Shown here one piece after another: positions 11,530-23,299 of a stretch of 64,000 nucleotides of DNA. Below the pieces are notes generated by a model. That model was not told where the DNA came from and searched no databases. It worked only from the letters and a program-made list of their open reading frames with translations. Every line of letters starts with the position of its first letter. Positions within the stretch are counted from its first letter, which is position 1. This DNA comes from Paralvinella palmiformis (lineage: Eukaryota; Annelida; Polychaeta; Terebellida; Alvinellidae). The stretch lies in assembly GCA_025642065.1 (NCBI GenBank), contig JAODUP010000437.1, positions 526,001 through 590,000 on the forward strand. Reading direction: 5' to 3'. The translations under genes were made by a program, and so were the position numbers.

Positions 11530-12170
11530 ATAACAACGAAGCCATATTTATGATGGTATTAAGTAATTTGCGAGATGCTGCTGCAGATAAAATGTCAGGT
11601 ACTATATATTCGCCTGTATAAATTTACTATATTGACAATACTTATGTACTAATTTTAATTTTAATTATTTTAATTGTTGCTATGATTATTTAAAGTCAAT
11701 AAAACAGGTTTGACTTTTTAAAAGCATGTTCTAAAAATTAATTTTCATTGAACACTTTTAATGAACTATCTGTGACATACTTAGTAAATTATGCGCATAA
11801 TTTGTAATATCGCCTCCAGTTGAAGAATAAATAATCCTTCATCACAATAATACCGTAAAATGCATATTGTGATGAAGGAATCACCAATCATCCTTCATCA
11901 CAATATGCATTTTACGGTATTATTAAACTCTGGAATCAATACTAGTAGATATTAACATAAGGTAGCTATTTAAAAAATGCCAATTACAAAGAAAGATATA
12001 TTAAATATCTGTTTTATTAGCAATTATTTCCATATGACAAATATAAGCAACTGTCACTGCACTCTTCAAATTTAAATGCTTTCAAATCAAATATTAAATT
12101 TCGCTTTACAGCCATTAAGCAATTCTAAAGTGTATAACCTAGTTCTGTCTCGTGTCACTTTATGTGTGGT
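11530..12170. other. Non-coding segment, diverged copy of 25.93-27.10 plus 27.48-27.53 kb
   Basis: GAGATGCTGCT, ATTTTAATTGTTGC, GAAAGATATATTAAATA and TTTCGCTTTACAGCC line up in order with 25950, 26090, 26215 and 27065. The other copy has gained a 736-bp insert and a SINE. Confidence 0.5.
11846..11924. repeat. Perfect inverted repeat: 34-bp arms, 11-base loop
   Basis: Arm 1 (11846-11879) runs from AATAATACCG to GATGAAGGA. Arm 2 (11891-11924) is its exact reverse complement. The loop is ATCACCAATCA. Just upstream (11834-11847) CCTTCATCACAATA also appears as a direct copy of the arm-2 start. The homologous segment at 26.12 kb lacks the palindrome. Confidence 0.9.
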
Positions 12171-12299
12171 AAACAGGTGAAGTAAAACGGCTAAATTGGG
12201 GTAAACGACAGACCAACTGCAGAACGGACATAACGCTAACATAACAATTAGTTACAAATCACCAATATCCCATAACTTAGGACGAGTATAGCTTTCCTA

Positions 12300-12480
12300 C
12301 GTCGACGTGGTGTTTATCTGTATGCCAGTAGCTGGCCCGATGTGAAGCTTTTAGCAGAACACCAATACTAATGACAGTAGCACGCTATATACGTTCTCAG
12401 TTAGTGAGACGTCATTATAAGCCATTATCGTAGAGAAGGGACGTCCTTGTCTAAACCTTAATGGTAAAAGAACGTTAACA
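12300..12480 (+). promoter_or_regulatory. Conserved upstream block of family copy 2
   Basis: It shares GTGTTTATCT, AGCACGCTATATACG, CAGTTAGTGAGACGTCATTATA and CCTTAATGGTAAAAG with the blocks at 27.7 and 32.75 kb, and in weaker form with those on the minus strand at 43.1 and 56.58 kb. The TATATA box is kept. Confidence 0.45.
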
Positions 12481-12739
12481 TTCACCCGAAGTATATGGAC
12501 TTAGAGTAATGACGTTGACATATCACTCTCGGTCTGTGAATACGGTAATAATAGTATGATGGGAATTTAGCATTTTATTGCTGCGCTGGAAGTTGAATGT
12601 TTTATATCGGTTCTTAAGTATCTTTGCGTGGTTCAGGTTTAAGCAAGTAGTCGCTGCGCACAGATGCCTACAACAGACACAAATAAATAACCATGATTCA
12701 TTGATAAATGGCAGTTGGTGATCACAGAACTGGATAGTA

Positions 12740-13040
12740 GAGGAGAGTCAACCAGTTGTAATATTTTGGTTGATTTTGTCATCATCTATATCTTTAATTC
12801 GTTTTAGTTGACTAATGGTGTCTAGGGCAACTTTACGAAACATTGGAAAACAAATTATAACCAATTCGTTCTGGATATAGAAACAGTTATGTACTTAAAG
12901 GTTCGGATCTGTGGTGCATTTATATCTGGATAATTGTTTGTTATCAAAATCTCACCTTTTCTGGCTGTCCGTGAATGACAGGTGAAAAGTAGCCAATGAG
13001 CTGAGTTGCTTTGGTTAGGTACGGCGCAGGTTACACCTAG
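12740..13040 (+). other. Leader segment of family copy 2
   Basis: It matches 345-600 and 33090-33300: CCAATTCGTT.TGGATATAGAAAC, GGTTCGGATCTGTGGTG, ACAGGTGAAAAGTA and ACGGCGCAGGT. No signal-peptide exon could be identified. Confidence 0.5.
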
Positions 13041-13408
13041 GATATATGGCGAATGACCGATTACCTGGGGAAACATGTGACACAAACATAGGTTATATAT
13101 GGCGAATGACCGATTACCTGGGGAAACATGTGACACAAACATAGGTTATATATGGTGAATGACCGATTACCTGGGGAAACAAGTGACACACACATAGGTT
13201 ATATATGGTGAATGACCGATTACCTGGGGAAACAAGTGACACAAACATAGGTTATATATGGTGAATGACCGATTACCTGGGGAAACAATGACATAAACAT
13301 AGGTTATATATGGCGAATGACCGATTACCTGGGGAAACATGTGACACAAACATAGGTTATATATGGCGAATGACCGATTACCTGGGGAAACATATGACAC
13401 AAACATAG
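13038..13408. repeat. 53-bp minisatellite, about seven units
   Basis: Units begin at about 13038, 13091, 13144, 13197, 13250, 13302 and 13355. Each reads GGTTATATATGG, then GAATGACCGATTACCTGGGG, then AAACA and TGACACAAACATA. Spacing is 53 bases, with one 52-base unit. The other family copies have a single unit at this place. Frames such as NRSFAIYNLCLCH on the minus strand simply translate the units. Confidence 0.95.
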
Positions 13409-14283
13409 GTTTGGGGTAGTTGTGAATCTACAACCGGTGGCTGGATAGTTGCAGTTTGTAGTGTAATTGATGTGATAATTAATAAATATAATACTATGAC
13501 ATTCTTCTCAGGAATATAATTGAATTTGGAATATGTCAGTTGTGGAAACTTAGAATATATGCAGTGTTGGAGTTGCGTTCTAATCATTCAGTAGACAAAC
13601 TGCTAATACCTGGTTTATTTTCAAAATAACTATAAACCAAATTACAGGTACAAGTTGAGGATTAACTGCAAATATAAGAAAATGAATAATTATAATAAAT
13701 GAATTAATATTACAAGGAAATACTTAAAGTCGAATTGAATTCTACACTGAAAACGTATTTATAACACAAAGAAGAATTATTGTGATCATAATATTTGTAG
13801 TTAACTACCATCAAGACATATGATAGACTGGCCATAGCAATGCGGTATAATTGACAACTAAATTATTTTATTAAACAAAAACATTCTATATAACCTATAC
13901 GGACACTGACTGAGTGGTCAAATGAGAACGCACATTGACACTCTCATAAACTCCTACAAATATTGAATTATGGTCTCACAAATAGGCGAATTAGGACCTA
14001 TAACTGTCAATCTGTACAACACATAATATATCAAATATACATACCTATATTTTGTGCCTCAAAATATAATAATCAAAATTGACATCAAATAACAGAACTG
14101 CCAACGCCAGTCATTACAACGTGTCTCGCAGCACTACTAAAGCCCATAATGATCCAAGTAGATGCAGCACAGCAACAAAGGTGAAAGGGCCAATACCTGA
14201 ACAATGAAGGAAAATATCTACCATGTGTGGAAGGGAATATAACAGACATGTTTGATACATTTGTCAAACTTACAAACATTTGA
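13409..14283 (+). pseudogene. Decayed family copy 2, split by an insertion
   Basis: Before the insertion, SVIDVIINKYN near 13460 matches the other copies. After it, 14200-14283 reads NNEGKYLPCVEGN then ITDMFDTFVKLTNI and a stop. This aligns with CEEGNMSNTFDRFAKLTNT of the intact gene. The cysteine-loop part that should follow is missing; the sequence changes to repeat R-a near 14310. Confidence 0.6.
13562..14199 (+). mobile_element. 638-bp insertion with hAT-like ends
   Basis: Compared with family copies 1 and 3, this stretch interrupts the relic exon. It begins CAGTGTTGGAG and ends GGGCCAATACCTG, so the ends are imperfect inverted repeats (CAGTGTTGG against CAGGTATTGG). That resembles non-autonomous hAT elements. 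No clean 8-bp target duplication is seen, and no transposase frame is present. Confidence 0.4.
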
Positions 14284-14309
14284 CCTAAATGAAAATAAGA
14301 TCATCAACT

Positions 14310-14850
14310 GGTATATGACGTGTCATTCGCAGTATCGGAGATCCGCCTGACATCCGCTGTTTTCGACCATGGGTCCAATAGATCAAGCGGATAGGCGCTT
14401 TAATTTAGATCTCACCACATCTAGCTGCATATCCATAGGGACGCTAAATTGGGCTTGGATAAACATTCGGTTAGTGATGATTGGAAACATAATGAGTATT
14501 TTAACAGGTAGGTTCGTGTAAATCAAAGTATTTACTCATGTTTGAGACGATATTTCGTCCTATTCTAGTAAAAACACATTGTGCAGTATTACTACTTCAG
14601 CTAAATCACTTCACCGATTCCATACCGAGTTGGTGTACATTGTCTAACGTGGCCAACAAACTGTAATGTTGGTTAACAGGGTGAGGGTCTATAAAAGGCC
14701 TAACTTTTCAATCAGTTTGTAGAAGAACTTCGACTCCAGACTAGCCGGACGTGTTTTGATAAGGTTCATAAAACTAGGATTTATTTAGTTATTCGAATTC
14801 AGAATAAAGCTGAGGTCAGCATATGAGGTGTCGAAATGTTTTCTATACAG
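14310..14850 (+). repeat. Dispersed repeat R-a, direct copy with TATA promoter motif
   Basis: This is the reverse complement partner of 1329-1850. It contains TATAAAAGG at 14691-14699 and, about 27 bases further, TCAGTTTG. That is good spacing for a TATA box and an initiator. The other copies have lost the TATA box. Confidence 0.4.
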
Positions 14851-14879
14851 GTTTCTTTTGGACCACAGAAAATTGTGAT

Positions 14880-15400
14880 GTACAGGATAACATTGATTGA
14901 ATAGTATTTAAGGCTCAATAAATTAGTAATAATACGTTTGTGTAATATATATATATATTCTTTATTTATAGTCAGCCTCATTTTTAAAAATGTTTTCTAT
15001 AGTGACATATAAATTAGCTAACAGACAAAACAAGCTAACTAAATAGGTGTGAATACACTCATATTACAGGTGCGTAATATACTAGAATGATGTTTAAATA
15101 TATTTGTTGTGGGTTTTGGTGTCTTTCTCAAATAAGGTTAATCAGGCTAACCTTGTGTTGATGTGATGCTACTGAAGAGAGTAATTTGTGATTCATCTTT
15201 GTCAGGTGGTAATATTCTGATTATATAAGGATAGATAAGGGATTGTGATAACACAAGTTTAAATGTGTGAATATCACGAGCCTTAAGATTGGTGCAGATG
15301 ATTTTGTTCTGCTTCACCTTGGTGGTGGTCACACCTGTGAGACGTGGAACAGGGTCCCGGAAGACAGCTACCATTCTGATTCGAAACATGACCTAGATGC
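14880..15400 (+). other. Diverged copy of 3.84-4.38 kb
   Basis: Landmarks are given at 2960-4480. No shared open frame. Confidence 0.45.
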
Positions 15401-15837
15401 ACGCCATTATCAAGTTTAAACAGGGACTTGGATTTAGGTTTTAAACGTTTTCGTTTAATATATATGTATCGAAGTATCCAACCATTTGGAATCACTAAAA
15501 ACTATTATTTTCCTATATTGCTTGAACTATTAAGCTTTGGCTTTACATTTGTATAAATAATGCTTCAATCATGAAAAGTTGTTAGATCTGTAGCATCATA
15601 TAGAGTTTGAATGAAATATTTATTGTTATAAGAGAAGTTATTTGACATTAGACTCAAACTCTTTACATATTTTAGTACTTCCAAAATTACTCGCTAAATT
15701 AAAACGAATTAAAAAAGATCGATTACTAATGCTTATATATGTCAGCATATGAACAAAGTTTAAGCAATACTCCAGGAAGCAATAGCCTTTTTCAATAATA
15801 ATATTATTAGCTAATCTACTGCTACTAATCAGTTTGG

Positions 15838-16045
15838 GGCGCCTCCGTGGTCTAACGGTTGTGTGCTGGACCGCGGATCGCTACAACCCGTGTTCGAATC
15901 TCAGCATGGGCATATCTGAAGGATGTTTCATCTTTGACTTCGCTTCATTACCTTTGGAGGTCGCTCGGTCCATTTAGCCTACCTCGTACACAAAAGTGGC
16001 CGTAAAACATCAATCACTATCGTCATCATCATCACCACTAATCAG
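15838..16045 (+). mobile_element. tRNA-headed SINE, family S1, near full length
   Basis: The head reads GCGCCTCCGTGGTCTAACGG with a B-box-like GTGTTCGAATCTC. A body follows (CATCTTTGACTTCGC, TACCTTTGGAGGTCGCTCGG, CCATTTAGCC, ACAAAAGTGGCCGTAAAACA) and a tail of CATCAT repeats. Other copies are near 20.2, 28.2, 28.96, 44.2, 45.56, 47.97, 49.4 and 53.9 kb. Confidence 0.85.
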
Positions 16046-16196
16046 TTATGACGCTGTAGAAGAAATTAAATATGATTAATTATCGCCTATAATCTCATTT
16101 GGTGTAAGTCACTTTGTGATCTCATATGTAAAATGAAATGTGCCATCTAATATTTCTGTGATAATTTTACACCCAACACAAACTATTATTACTCGC

Positions 16197-16300
16197 AGAT
16201 AGCGGCCGGTGGTGGGTATGTCAAGACTCACAGTTGAAAGCCGACGGCTAGACCAGCTGACACCAGGCAGCCCATCAGCAACAAGTCACCAGTTGCGCAC
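16197..16300 (+). repeat. Dispersed repeat R-b, copy 2
   Basis: Matches 7085-7180, including GCTAGACCAGCTGACA and GGCAGCCCATCAGC. Confidence 0.45.
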
Positions 16301-16601
16301 TACCTGGATTAAGCCATATTATTGGTGCAGGTCCAACATCAGAAGGTCCACTTCTATTCATTATTAAATCCTGTGCTCTGATAATTTATTCTCCATCTTG
16401 TGGTTATCTTGCAAAATAAATACCAGGCTAACATAAATATGACTTAACTTAAAATGTTTGCCGATTGGAAAATTAATGAAGTCGGTGGCCAACAACAGAA
16501 GTAAACTGTATTAGACGTGGATGAGCGTATACTAACTGGTGAACATAAAGTTTTCAAGAATAGCTCTTAGGTGTTAGTGATTCCTAGTATTTCCAAAATA
16601 T

Positions 16602-16728
<127 letters not shown>

Positions 16729-16729
16729 T

Positions 16730-19030
16730 ATACATTAAACTACTTATATTTATAATTGATTTTTCTCCAAAATATTTATTTGTAAAAGATTATATGTAAG
16801 TGATATCGTTAAACATTATGATCCATTTAGAAGATGATAGCAAGCCGGTTTGTTTTCTTCAAATATCTTTACATATCCCATATATTACTTGATAACACAT
16901 ATATGTAGCAACACTGATCAGGCCAAATTGTGATATCTTAAATAGTAATGAGTCTCTCAACTGGTACAGACCATGATTAGAAGACAATACATTACATAGA
17001 TACGCTTTCTAGAATTGAATGTTCTTGAAATTACAATGTGCAATAAATGTTCAAGCCATTGTGCCACACTATAACGGTAAAATGAGTCAATATTTCAGGT
17101 TATACATGATCATCCATGTTAAAGTAAAACCATCGTCTATTGCGACTTCAACCCATTAGTGACATCATTTATTTCAATAGAGAGACTAACTAGCACCCAC
17201 ACAGTTGAACCTGTTATATTGTATATACAAGTAATAGGATGCGTAGTAAAAATGCAATGCTTCATTCATGAAGAAAATGTATTTGTCGTGTCTGTGTCAA
17301 CATTAAAATTGATTTTATGGCATTTTAAATTGCATCCGCAAATAATTATTATAATTACTGTTACTTGAGATTATCTATTTGAATATAATTCGATTACTAA
17401 TAGCGATTATGATTTCCTCAACCCTGGTATATATATGTTTGTGTGTGTGTGTGTGTGTGTGCGTGCGTGTATGTGTGTGTGTGTGTGTGTGGTACCATTC
17501 TAAGTTACTGTACAGCAAAACCCAAGTCATAATTTGAATCCCACCTTGAACAGGTGAGCCTTTAAGTGAAGGCGCATATCCAATATCCTTTAGAAGTTTT
17601 GTTTTAAATGCAGACATACCAGCATATGAATTGTGCCGATTTATGAGTGCCTGTAATAGTATCTTATTGGATGATCTGATTTTATGGGATGATTTTCTAA
17701 TCGACTTCAGCTTATACAGTTATTTAGGTGGCATGCCAGTTATATATTTATATATGTTTAGCATGCTCCATTCTCATTTCGCTGAAGGTAGTTGATGTTA
17801 TAGTATGGAATGGCATATAACAAGGAGATAAAATACTCAATTTGAGGTGTAACAATGGTTATAATACGTGATTTAGCTGACATTCATGACTCGATATCAG
17901 GAAACAAATGTCATAAATTATGCCAGATAGAGGCAACATTTGATAGATTGTAAAGATTTAAGGATATCTAAATATATAAGTCAGTGGCATAGAAATGAAT
18001 GGTAATGTCATTTCGCTATGCAGTTATCACAAAGGCACGTATGTACATTATTCAAACTAAAGGATCAAGAGCCTAATTATGAGGTACCCCACATAATTAG
18101 AATAATACCGCGGATAATATACCACGAACATACACTCTCATGGAGCAATTTTCCATTCAGAGCATTCTATTTCTTTTGCGAACAAACTAAACGAATCTTT
18201 CAACTTACAGAAAGGTATATTATTGCCAACTCTATGAAATGCAGCATGTGTTCTCAGTAGAACTCATAATACTGATTACCTTGATCAACTGAAATCATTA
18301 TATTATTTTCTACCCAAATCAATCAAGTTTCGGTGCGTTGAGAATTTACATATCCAGGTTTTAGTATTCCATGAAGATACTATTTCGTAGATAGACAGCA
18401 ACTGCCCCTTTCTTATAATGTCAGACAAACATGTCGACTACAAAACAGGTGTGGAATTCTTTACCGAATTAAAGGTCAAACTGTATTTTACATTAATTGT
18501 TTTACAGAAACAGGTTCCACGGATTTTGAGAAAACATATATAAATAATGATTATAAAACCAACTTCGTTACTGCGAATATCAGAAGATATCCTGCATATG
18601 GCTACTGTTCCATCGAAATCATGCTCTGTTTGGCATTTCCTTTGTCCTTAGGATTACTGCTCACCAACAATTTGATATCTTAGAGATTGTTGAAATGATT
18701 ATTATGATTTGGTGGATCCATTATCAAAGAAGCCACATTAACCTGTAAAATAACCTGTATTGAATAGCTTTACTTGAGGCTAATTCTCTGTAAAGATACC
18801 CATTAATTTTAATAACGAAGTGATTAAACAGCCTTGATCAAATTGTAATGTTTGAGTGATATGGCAACAATTAAGATAGACGTGGGCGTATGATCGGAGA
18901 TACAAAAGTCAGTTAATTATTTTAAAGAGAACTAATCTTAAAGAGTACATAGATTACAAATTACAAAGAGTTAGATTATTAACAATTTTCTGTTTGAAAA
19001 TTACCTCCAAATCTAGTTATGACATTAGCA
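16730..19030. other. No supported gene; (GT)n at 17440-17490
   Basis: Short frames of 69-80 codons at 17159-17368 and 18018-18260 have no recognisable features and no copies elsewhere in the window. Confidence 0.4.
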
Positions 19031-19031
19031 G

Positions 19032-19032
<1 letters not shown>

Positions 19033-19080
<48 letters not shown>
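19033..19080. repeat. (TA)n microsatellite
   Basis: About 48 bases of TA repeat. Confidence 0.95.
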
Positions 19081-19082
<2 letters not shown>

Positions 19083-19971
19083 TATGCTAAGATATTTCGA
19101 TAAATGTAATGTATTGACTAAATAGTGACATGTACCATATGTTTTGTGCTAAGTGTTTGATTTACTACTTTATTTAAATTATGTATGACGTTGGTTTAAA
19201 GAAGGTATCCTGTCGATCAATTAATTCTCGTCTTAAATGTAGTATCTAGTATATATGTTGTAAAGTTCAGGAAAACCATCCATTTTGTAATGATACCACA
19301 ACAACAATACATGTACTGCATTAACGATTTAATATAATTGTTTAGGCGAAAACGTTCCCGTTAATAATATAATTAATTAGACATCGTGTAGATCTCCAAC
19401 TTGCATTGGGAGTTACCTTATAAAAGAAAGTCAATAAATCATTGACTTCGGTGCAGTTAATTTATCTTCCATTTCTATTTTTTTAAATCGCTTTATTGCT
19501 GCATTTTCCGACTAAGAGAACCAAGACTGAATTGTTTCGTTGGCTCGATTATTTGTAACATTAGCAGCACTTCAATTACAGCCTACTTGTATTACGGTAA
19601 AATGCTTTCTATCGATTCTCCGACAGAATACTTAATGTAATGTAATCCGTTTGCCTTCTGTAATACGTTCAATTAGGAGCATTGAAGTTACTGGAAATCC
19701 CGACTAGCTGTCGTCATCAACTTGATTGACAATATTATTTAGGCGTATGCTTTTATCATATAGTAGCCAATCTGTGTGGTAGCTCCTCTCTCTATTTGTA
19801 TTTCTTTATCTATGATGACGGCCACCTGATAGCTAAGATTAATGATAGCATGAAATTCGTGTTTTATAAATGAAGAGGGAACAATAAATATAAACTAGCG
19901 TTTCATGAATCTTATCAGAGAATAAATTTGTATCAAGCATGAAATGTTGCCATTCAGTTGGTTATAGCCCC

Positions 19972-19976
<5 letters not shown>
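19081..19976. other. No gene seen
   Basis: A+T-rich sequence with no recognised features. Confidence 0.4.

Positions 19977-20046
<70 letters not shown>
19977..20046. repeat. (TA)n microsatellite
   Basis: About 70 bases of TA repeat. Confidence 0.95.
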
Positions 20047-20050
<4 letters not shown>

Positions 20051-20235
20051 TAATATAATATTAAGCAATCTCATAGTCAAGGCACGATGCAAAACTCTTT
20101 AACAAATGATCGAAAGTAGTGAATCTTAGGAGGGATAAGCAAGTCTTAAAAGATACATTTTCACATGGTACTGGAAAGAAAACTATTCTTATGATGACAT
20201 AATATATTAAGGAGTGAGTTCCTAAGAGTAGGGGG

Positions 20236-20812
20236 TCCCTCCTTAGTCGATCGGTAGCGTGTTGGACCACATATCACTACCACTGATTAATATTATTATA
20301 ACGAGATATTATAAATTTATAACGTTTATTATCTTACCTGAGTTAGCTACCATATAGTGTACTTAAAAAGGTATATCTCTGGGTACAAAGTATGTGATTA
20401 TTATGATTGTATATTCCATTTCCCTTATGAAAATATGTTCAATGACCATCACGGGACAGTGGTAAGACAGCCCTTGGGCTACACTGTTTCCTCACATAGG
20501 AGTACAAATGTCATAACACATGGTAATGTTAATTATGTATATTTTAAAAATGTAGTTCGTTGCTATTACCATTCTATTTGTATGTTTATTCATCATAGTA
20601 TGTACTCCTGTTATGTGAAATAAATTCAATTCAATTCAAATTCAATTTAATTCAATTCACCTGTGTTCGAATCTCGGCGTGGGTATATCTGAAGATTGTT
20701 TCGTCTTTGACATCGCCTCATTATCTTTGGAGGTCGCTAGGCCCATTTGGCCTACCATGTGCACAAAAGTGGCCATAAAACATTAATCATCATCATCATC
20801 ATCATCATCATC
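20236..20812 (+). mobile_element. SINE S1 interrupted by a retroposed insert
   Basis: The head (CCTCCTTAGTCGATCGGTAG, CGTGTTGGACCACATATCAC) ends near 20282. The SINE resumes near 20660 with CCTGTGTTCGAATCTCGGCG and continues through the body to a (CAT)n tail. The two halves together make one S1 copy, so the insert came later. Confidence 0.8.
20283..20659 (+). mobile_element. Insert inside a SINE, probably the 3' end of a non-LTR retrotransposon
   Basis: About 375 bases end in TGTGAAATAAATTCAATTCAA and further TTCAA repeats, a typical retroposon tail. An 88-codon frame (20357-20623) covers most of it but starts and ends without recognisable domains. I treat it as 3' untranslated sequence of a LINE. 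Confidence 0.5.
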
Positions 20813-20949
20813 CAAAGATTAGGGTATCAACTGAAATTGCGCGATTGCCCGCATGCATTTTAACCATGGGAATACACAGCAAATGAATACTAAAGATTCA
20901 GAGCACTGGGAGTTGGGTGTTAGAATAAATATGGAAAATATATATGAAG

Positions 20950-21365
20950 GTATTCTGGACTAATGAGTTTGACAGGAAATGGTACATAGTCTGAAATAAT
21001 CCGAGATTGAACATGTAGGCAATGAAGTGGCACCGAATGAGAAAACCGAGAAGTTCATGTAACAACCCTAGCTTAGCAGCTCTGAACGCACTGAAGGTTT
21101 GCAATATCATTAGATATGATGATATAAAAATTAAGTTGCAGTCATCAAGCTTACTAGTAATGAATGCTGTTGCAATGACTTTAGCAACCGAAAGAGGTAT
21201 ACAACGAAGATACGGCTATTGTCAGTATTCTGGTCCCATTGGTCTGTTGGGTCTCATCCATCTTGAGATATCACTGAGGCAATCATCTATCTGTGCAAAA
21301 GAAAGACCCGTGTCTGCTATAGATATACATATACCGTTTAAGTGTTTGGCTTGGTTATCCAGCAT
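20950..21365 (-). pseudogene. Decayed reverse-transcriptase C-terminal region of a LINE
   Basis: On the minus strand one reads IDDCLSDISRWM, then ITSKLDDCN, then in a second frame NLQCVQSC, ARVVT, TSRFSHSVPLHCLHVQSRII. These match, in order, well-known segments of the C-terminal end of non-LTR retrotransposon polymerases (the SKLDYCN, LQRVQN, and LHWLPVQYRI-type motifs). Stops and frameshifts show it is dead. The 115-codon plus-strand frame at 21022-21369 is its antisense shadow. Confidence 0.65.
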
Positions 21366-21559
21366 TTAACTGACTCTAGCAGACAGAGTACGCTCTTAAA
21401 GCATTATATGTACTCCTGACTTAGGAATATATATACTGCATCGCATCTCGAGCGCTGGCATTGGACACAACTCACGTGGTTGATGTGTTTTATATAACAG
21501 CTTTAGTTGCATATACAGTTCACCTTAGAAGTATGTGGGAATATAATTATCTTTTCTAG

Positions 21560-23295
21560 ATCCAGTTATGTTCAATCTATATTATGATATGGCCTTAGGT
21601 ATTAAAGTGTCATCCGAGTGATAGATTATTATTAAAATCTTAAGATGGCTTCTCTGACAAACCGGTGACTAAGAGTGGTTTTGAATAATTGATGTTTTTG
21701 TTACCGGAATAAGTGATTTATTTTTGGCAAGAATAATTGTATAGTATTTTAAATATAACTATATGATGTTTTCATACATATTAATAGATCTGTCAAAAAT
21801 AAAACCATAGAATATTTACTTACCCATTATGGTCAAAGATAGATTCGCCGATATGGCATGCAGTTTAGTTTTTTAGACATTTGACAAAAAGTGTTGAAGT
21901 CAAATAGATAATATTTGATTTAACACCATTTAAATTTAGTAGATTATACAATGGTCTAATTTCTCGAACGAAGAAGATAATTTAATGCATTATTATGATC
22001 CAGATGTGTGTCATAGGCATAAGTGGAATATCTATCTATCACACAAACAGTTATCAAAATATATATTAGTAATATAGCTGTTATGCTCACCCTTAATTTG
22101 AATACAGTCAACTTTTATTCATGATAGAGTTTATTAGATATAAATATCATCTTCCTTAAAAATCACAAACAATAACAACAATAATAAGAAAAATACAATG
22201 AAATAAATAAAGTGTGACTCTGCGATACCGATTGCACAAGAAACTTTGCACAAGATAATTTAATAATTTAATGCCGGAGAAAGTATGACATAGTATTTCA
22301 CGTGAGAAACATCAACAAAGATAATATTATGTCAACAAAATTACTGCAATATCTCACTCTCACTCCATCTCATTTATTTAACATATTTTCGCCCCCTCCT
22401 CTCTCTCCCCTCCCTCTCTGTCCCTCTGTGTCTCTTTATATTATATACAGTCCTTTCATTCAAATTATATATGCTTAAGCAGCTTCAGCAACGTTCATGC
22501 TTAAATCAAAATGTTTTAAAATTATGAAAAGCCAAAGCAAAATATTATTAGTTAAATCGATATAGGAAACAATTGTTGTTAGGAACTCTTTGTGGTGTTT
22601 GGTTCGATGTATGTATTCGATGAAGATTTTATGAACTGACTCCTACTCCCTATTTCAACGCCTGGTGGTACAATGTGTTTAATATTGCTGTTCACTCCTA
22701 TCTGGAAGAGACTCATTAAAACAAACGAAGCATTGAAAGGATCGTAATGTGATAGTTTCTTCTTTTACTTTCACCTTTACCAAAATATTTAACCATTGAT
22801 GGAAACTATATATTAATTCTCCTGTAGCTGTTTGGTGTAATCAAGCTAGGCATCGATCTCAAAATATAGCTAAACCACAAAAACATTAATATATGATGCC
22901 CTACTCAACCACTCTGATACCGGGTCAGGATATGTTATAACCCTCGTTTGGTTAATGTTCTTGTCATTCACGAGAATAAATAGTGTTTACATTGTGTGAA
23001 TTTGAGAGAAATTCATTGCCAGCGAATTAAATGTCATTACAATGTAATTGGCTATTTGGGTGTGTTTGGGTATGCATGTGTTTTTGTTTTCGGGGGGTAT
23101 ATGTATGTGAGGATGTGTGTGTTTGTATGTGTCTATATGTGCGTACGATGGTGTGTATGATCGTGTGCGTGGGCGCTGGTGCGCGCTAAACTACATCAAT
23201 AGCTCACGTGTTTTAAATTATATATTTAATCATATCATGTTGGTGCCAATATCTGAAAGTACAATAAACACGATTAGGATGTCTATATGGGACGA
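21560..23295. other. Non-coding duplicated segment (copy of 2.5-6.3 kb)
   Basis: It follows the same order of landmarks as 2490-2800 and 5160-6360, and 28.6-29.3 kb. Much is deleted relative to the first copy. A pyrimidine-rich run (CTCTCTCCCC) lies near 22390-22435. Confidence 0.4.
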
Positions 23296-23299
23296 ATAA

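Noticed and set aside
12855..13406. Minus-strand frames with repeated NRSFAIYNLCLCH
   Set aside because: They translate the 53-bp minisatellite, whose unit is not a multiple of three; the frame changes from unit to unit.
13038..13408. CRISPR-like array
   Set aside because: Units abut with no unique spacers and the DNA is clearly animal nuclear.
15838..15910. Functional tRNA genes at the SINE heads (also at 27.4, 44.2, 45.6 and 46.5 kb)
   Set aside because: A- and B-box remnants are present, but cloverleaf stems do not pair fully and each is fused to a repeated SINE body.
18018..18260. 80-codon plus frame
   Set aside because: No copy in the window, no domain, no splice context; chance cannot be excluded.
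21022..21369. 115-codon plus-strand frame
   Set aside because: Antisense shadow of a decayed LINE reverse-transcriptase fragment on the minus strand.
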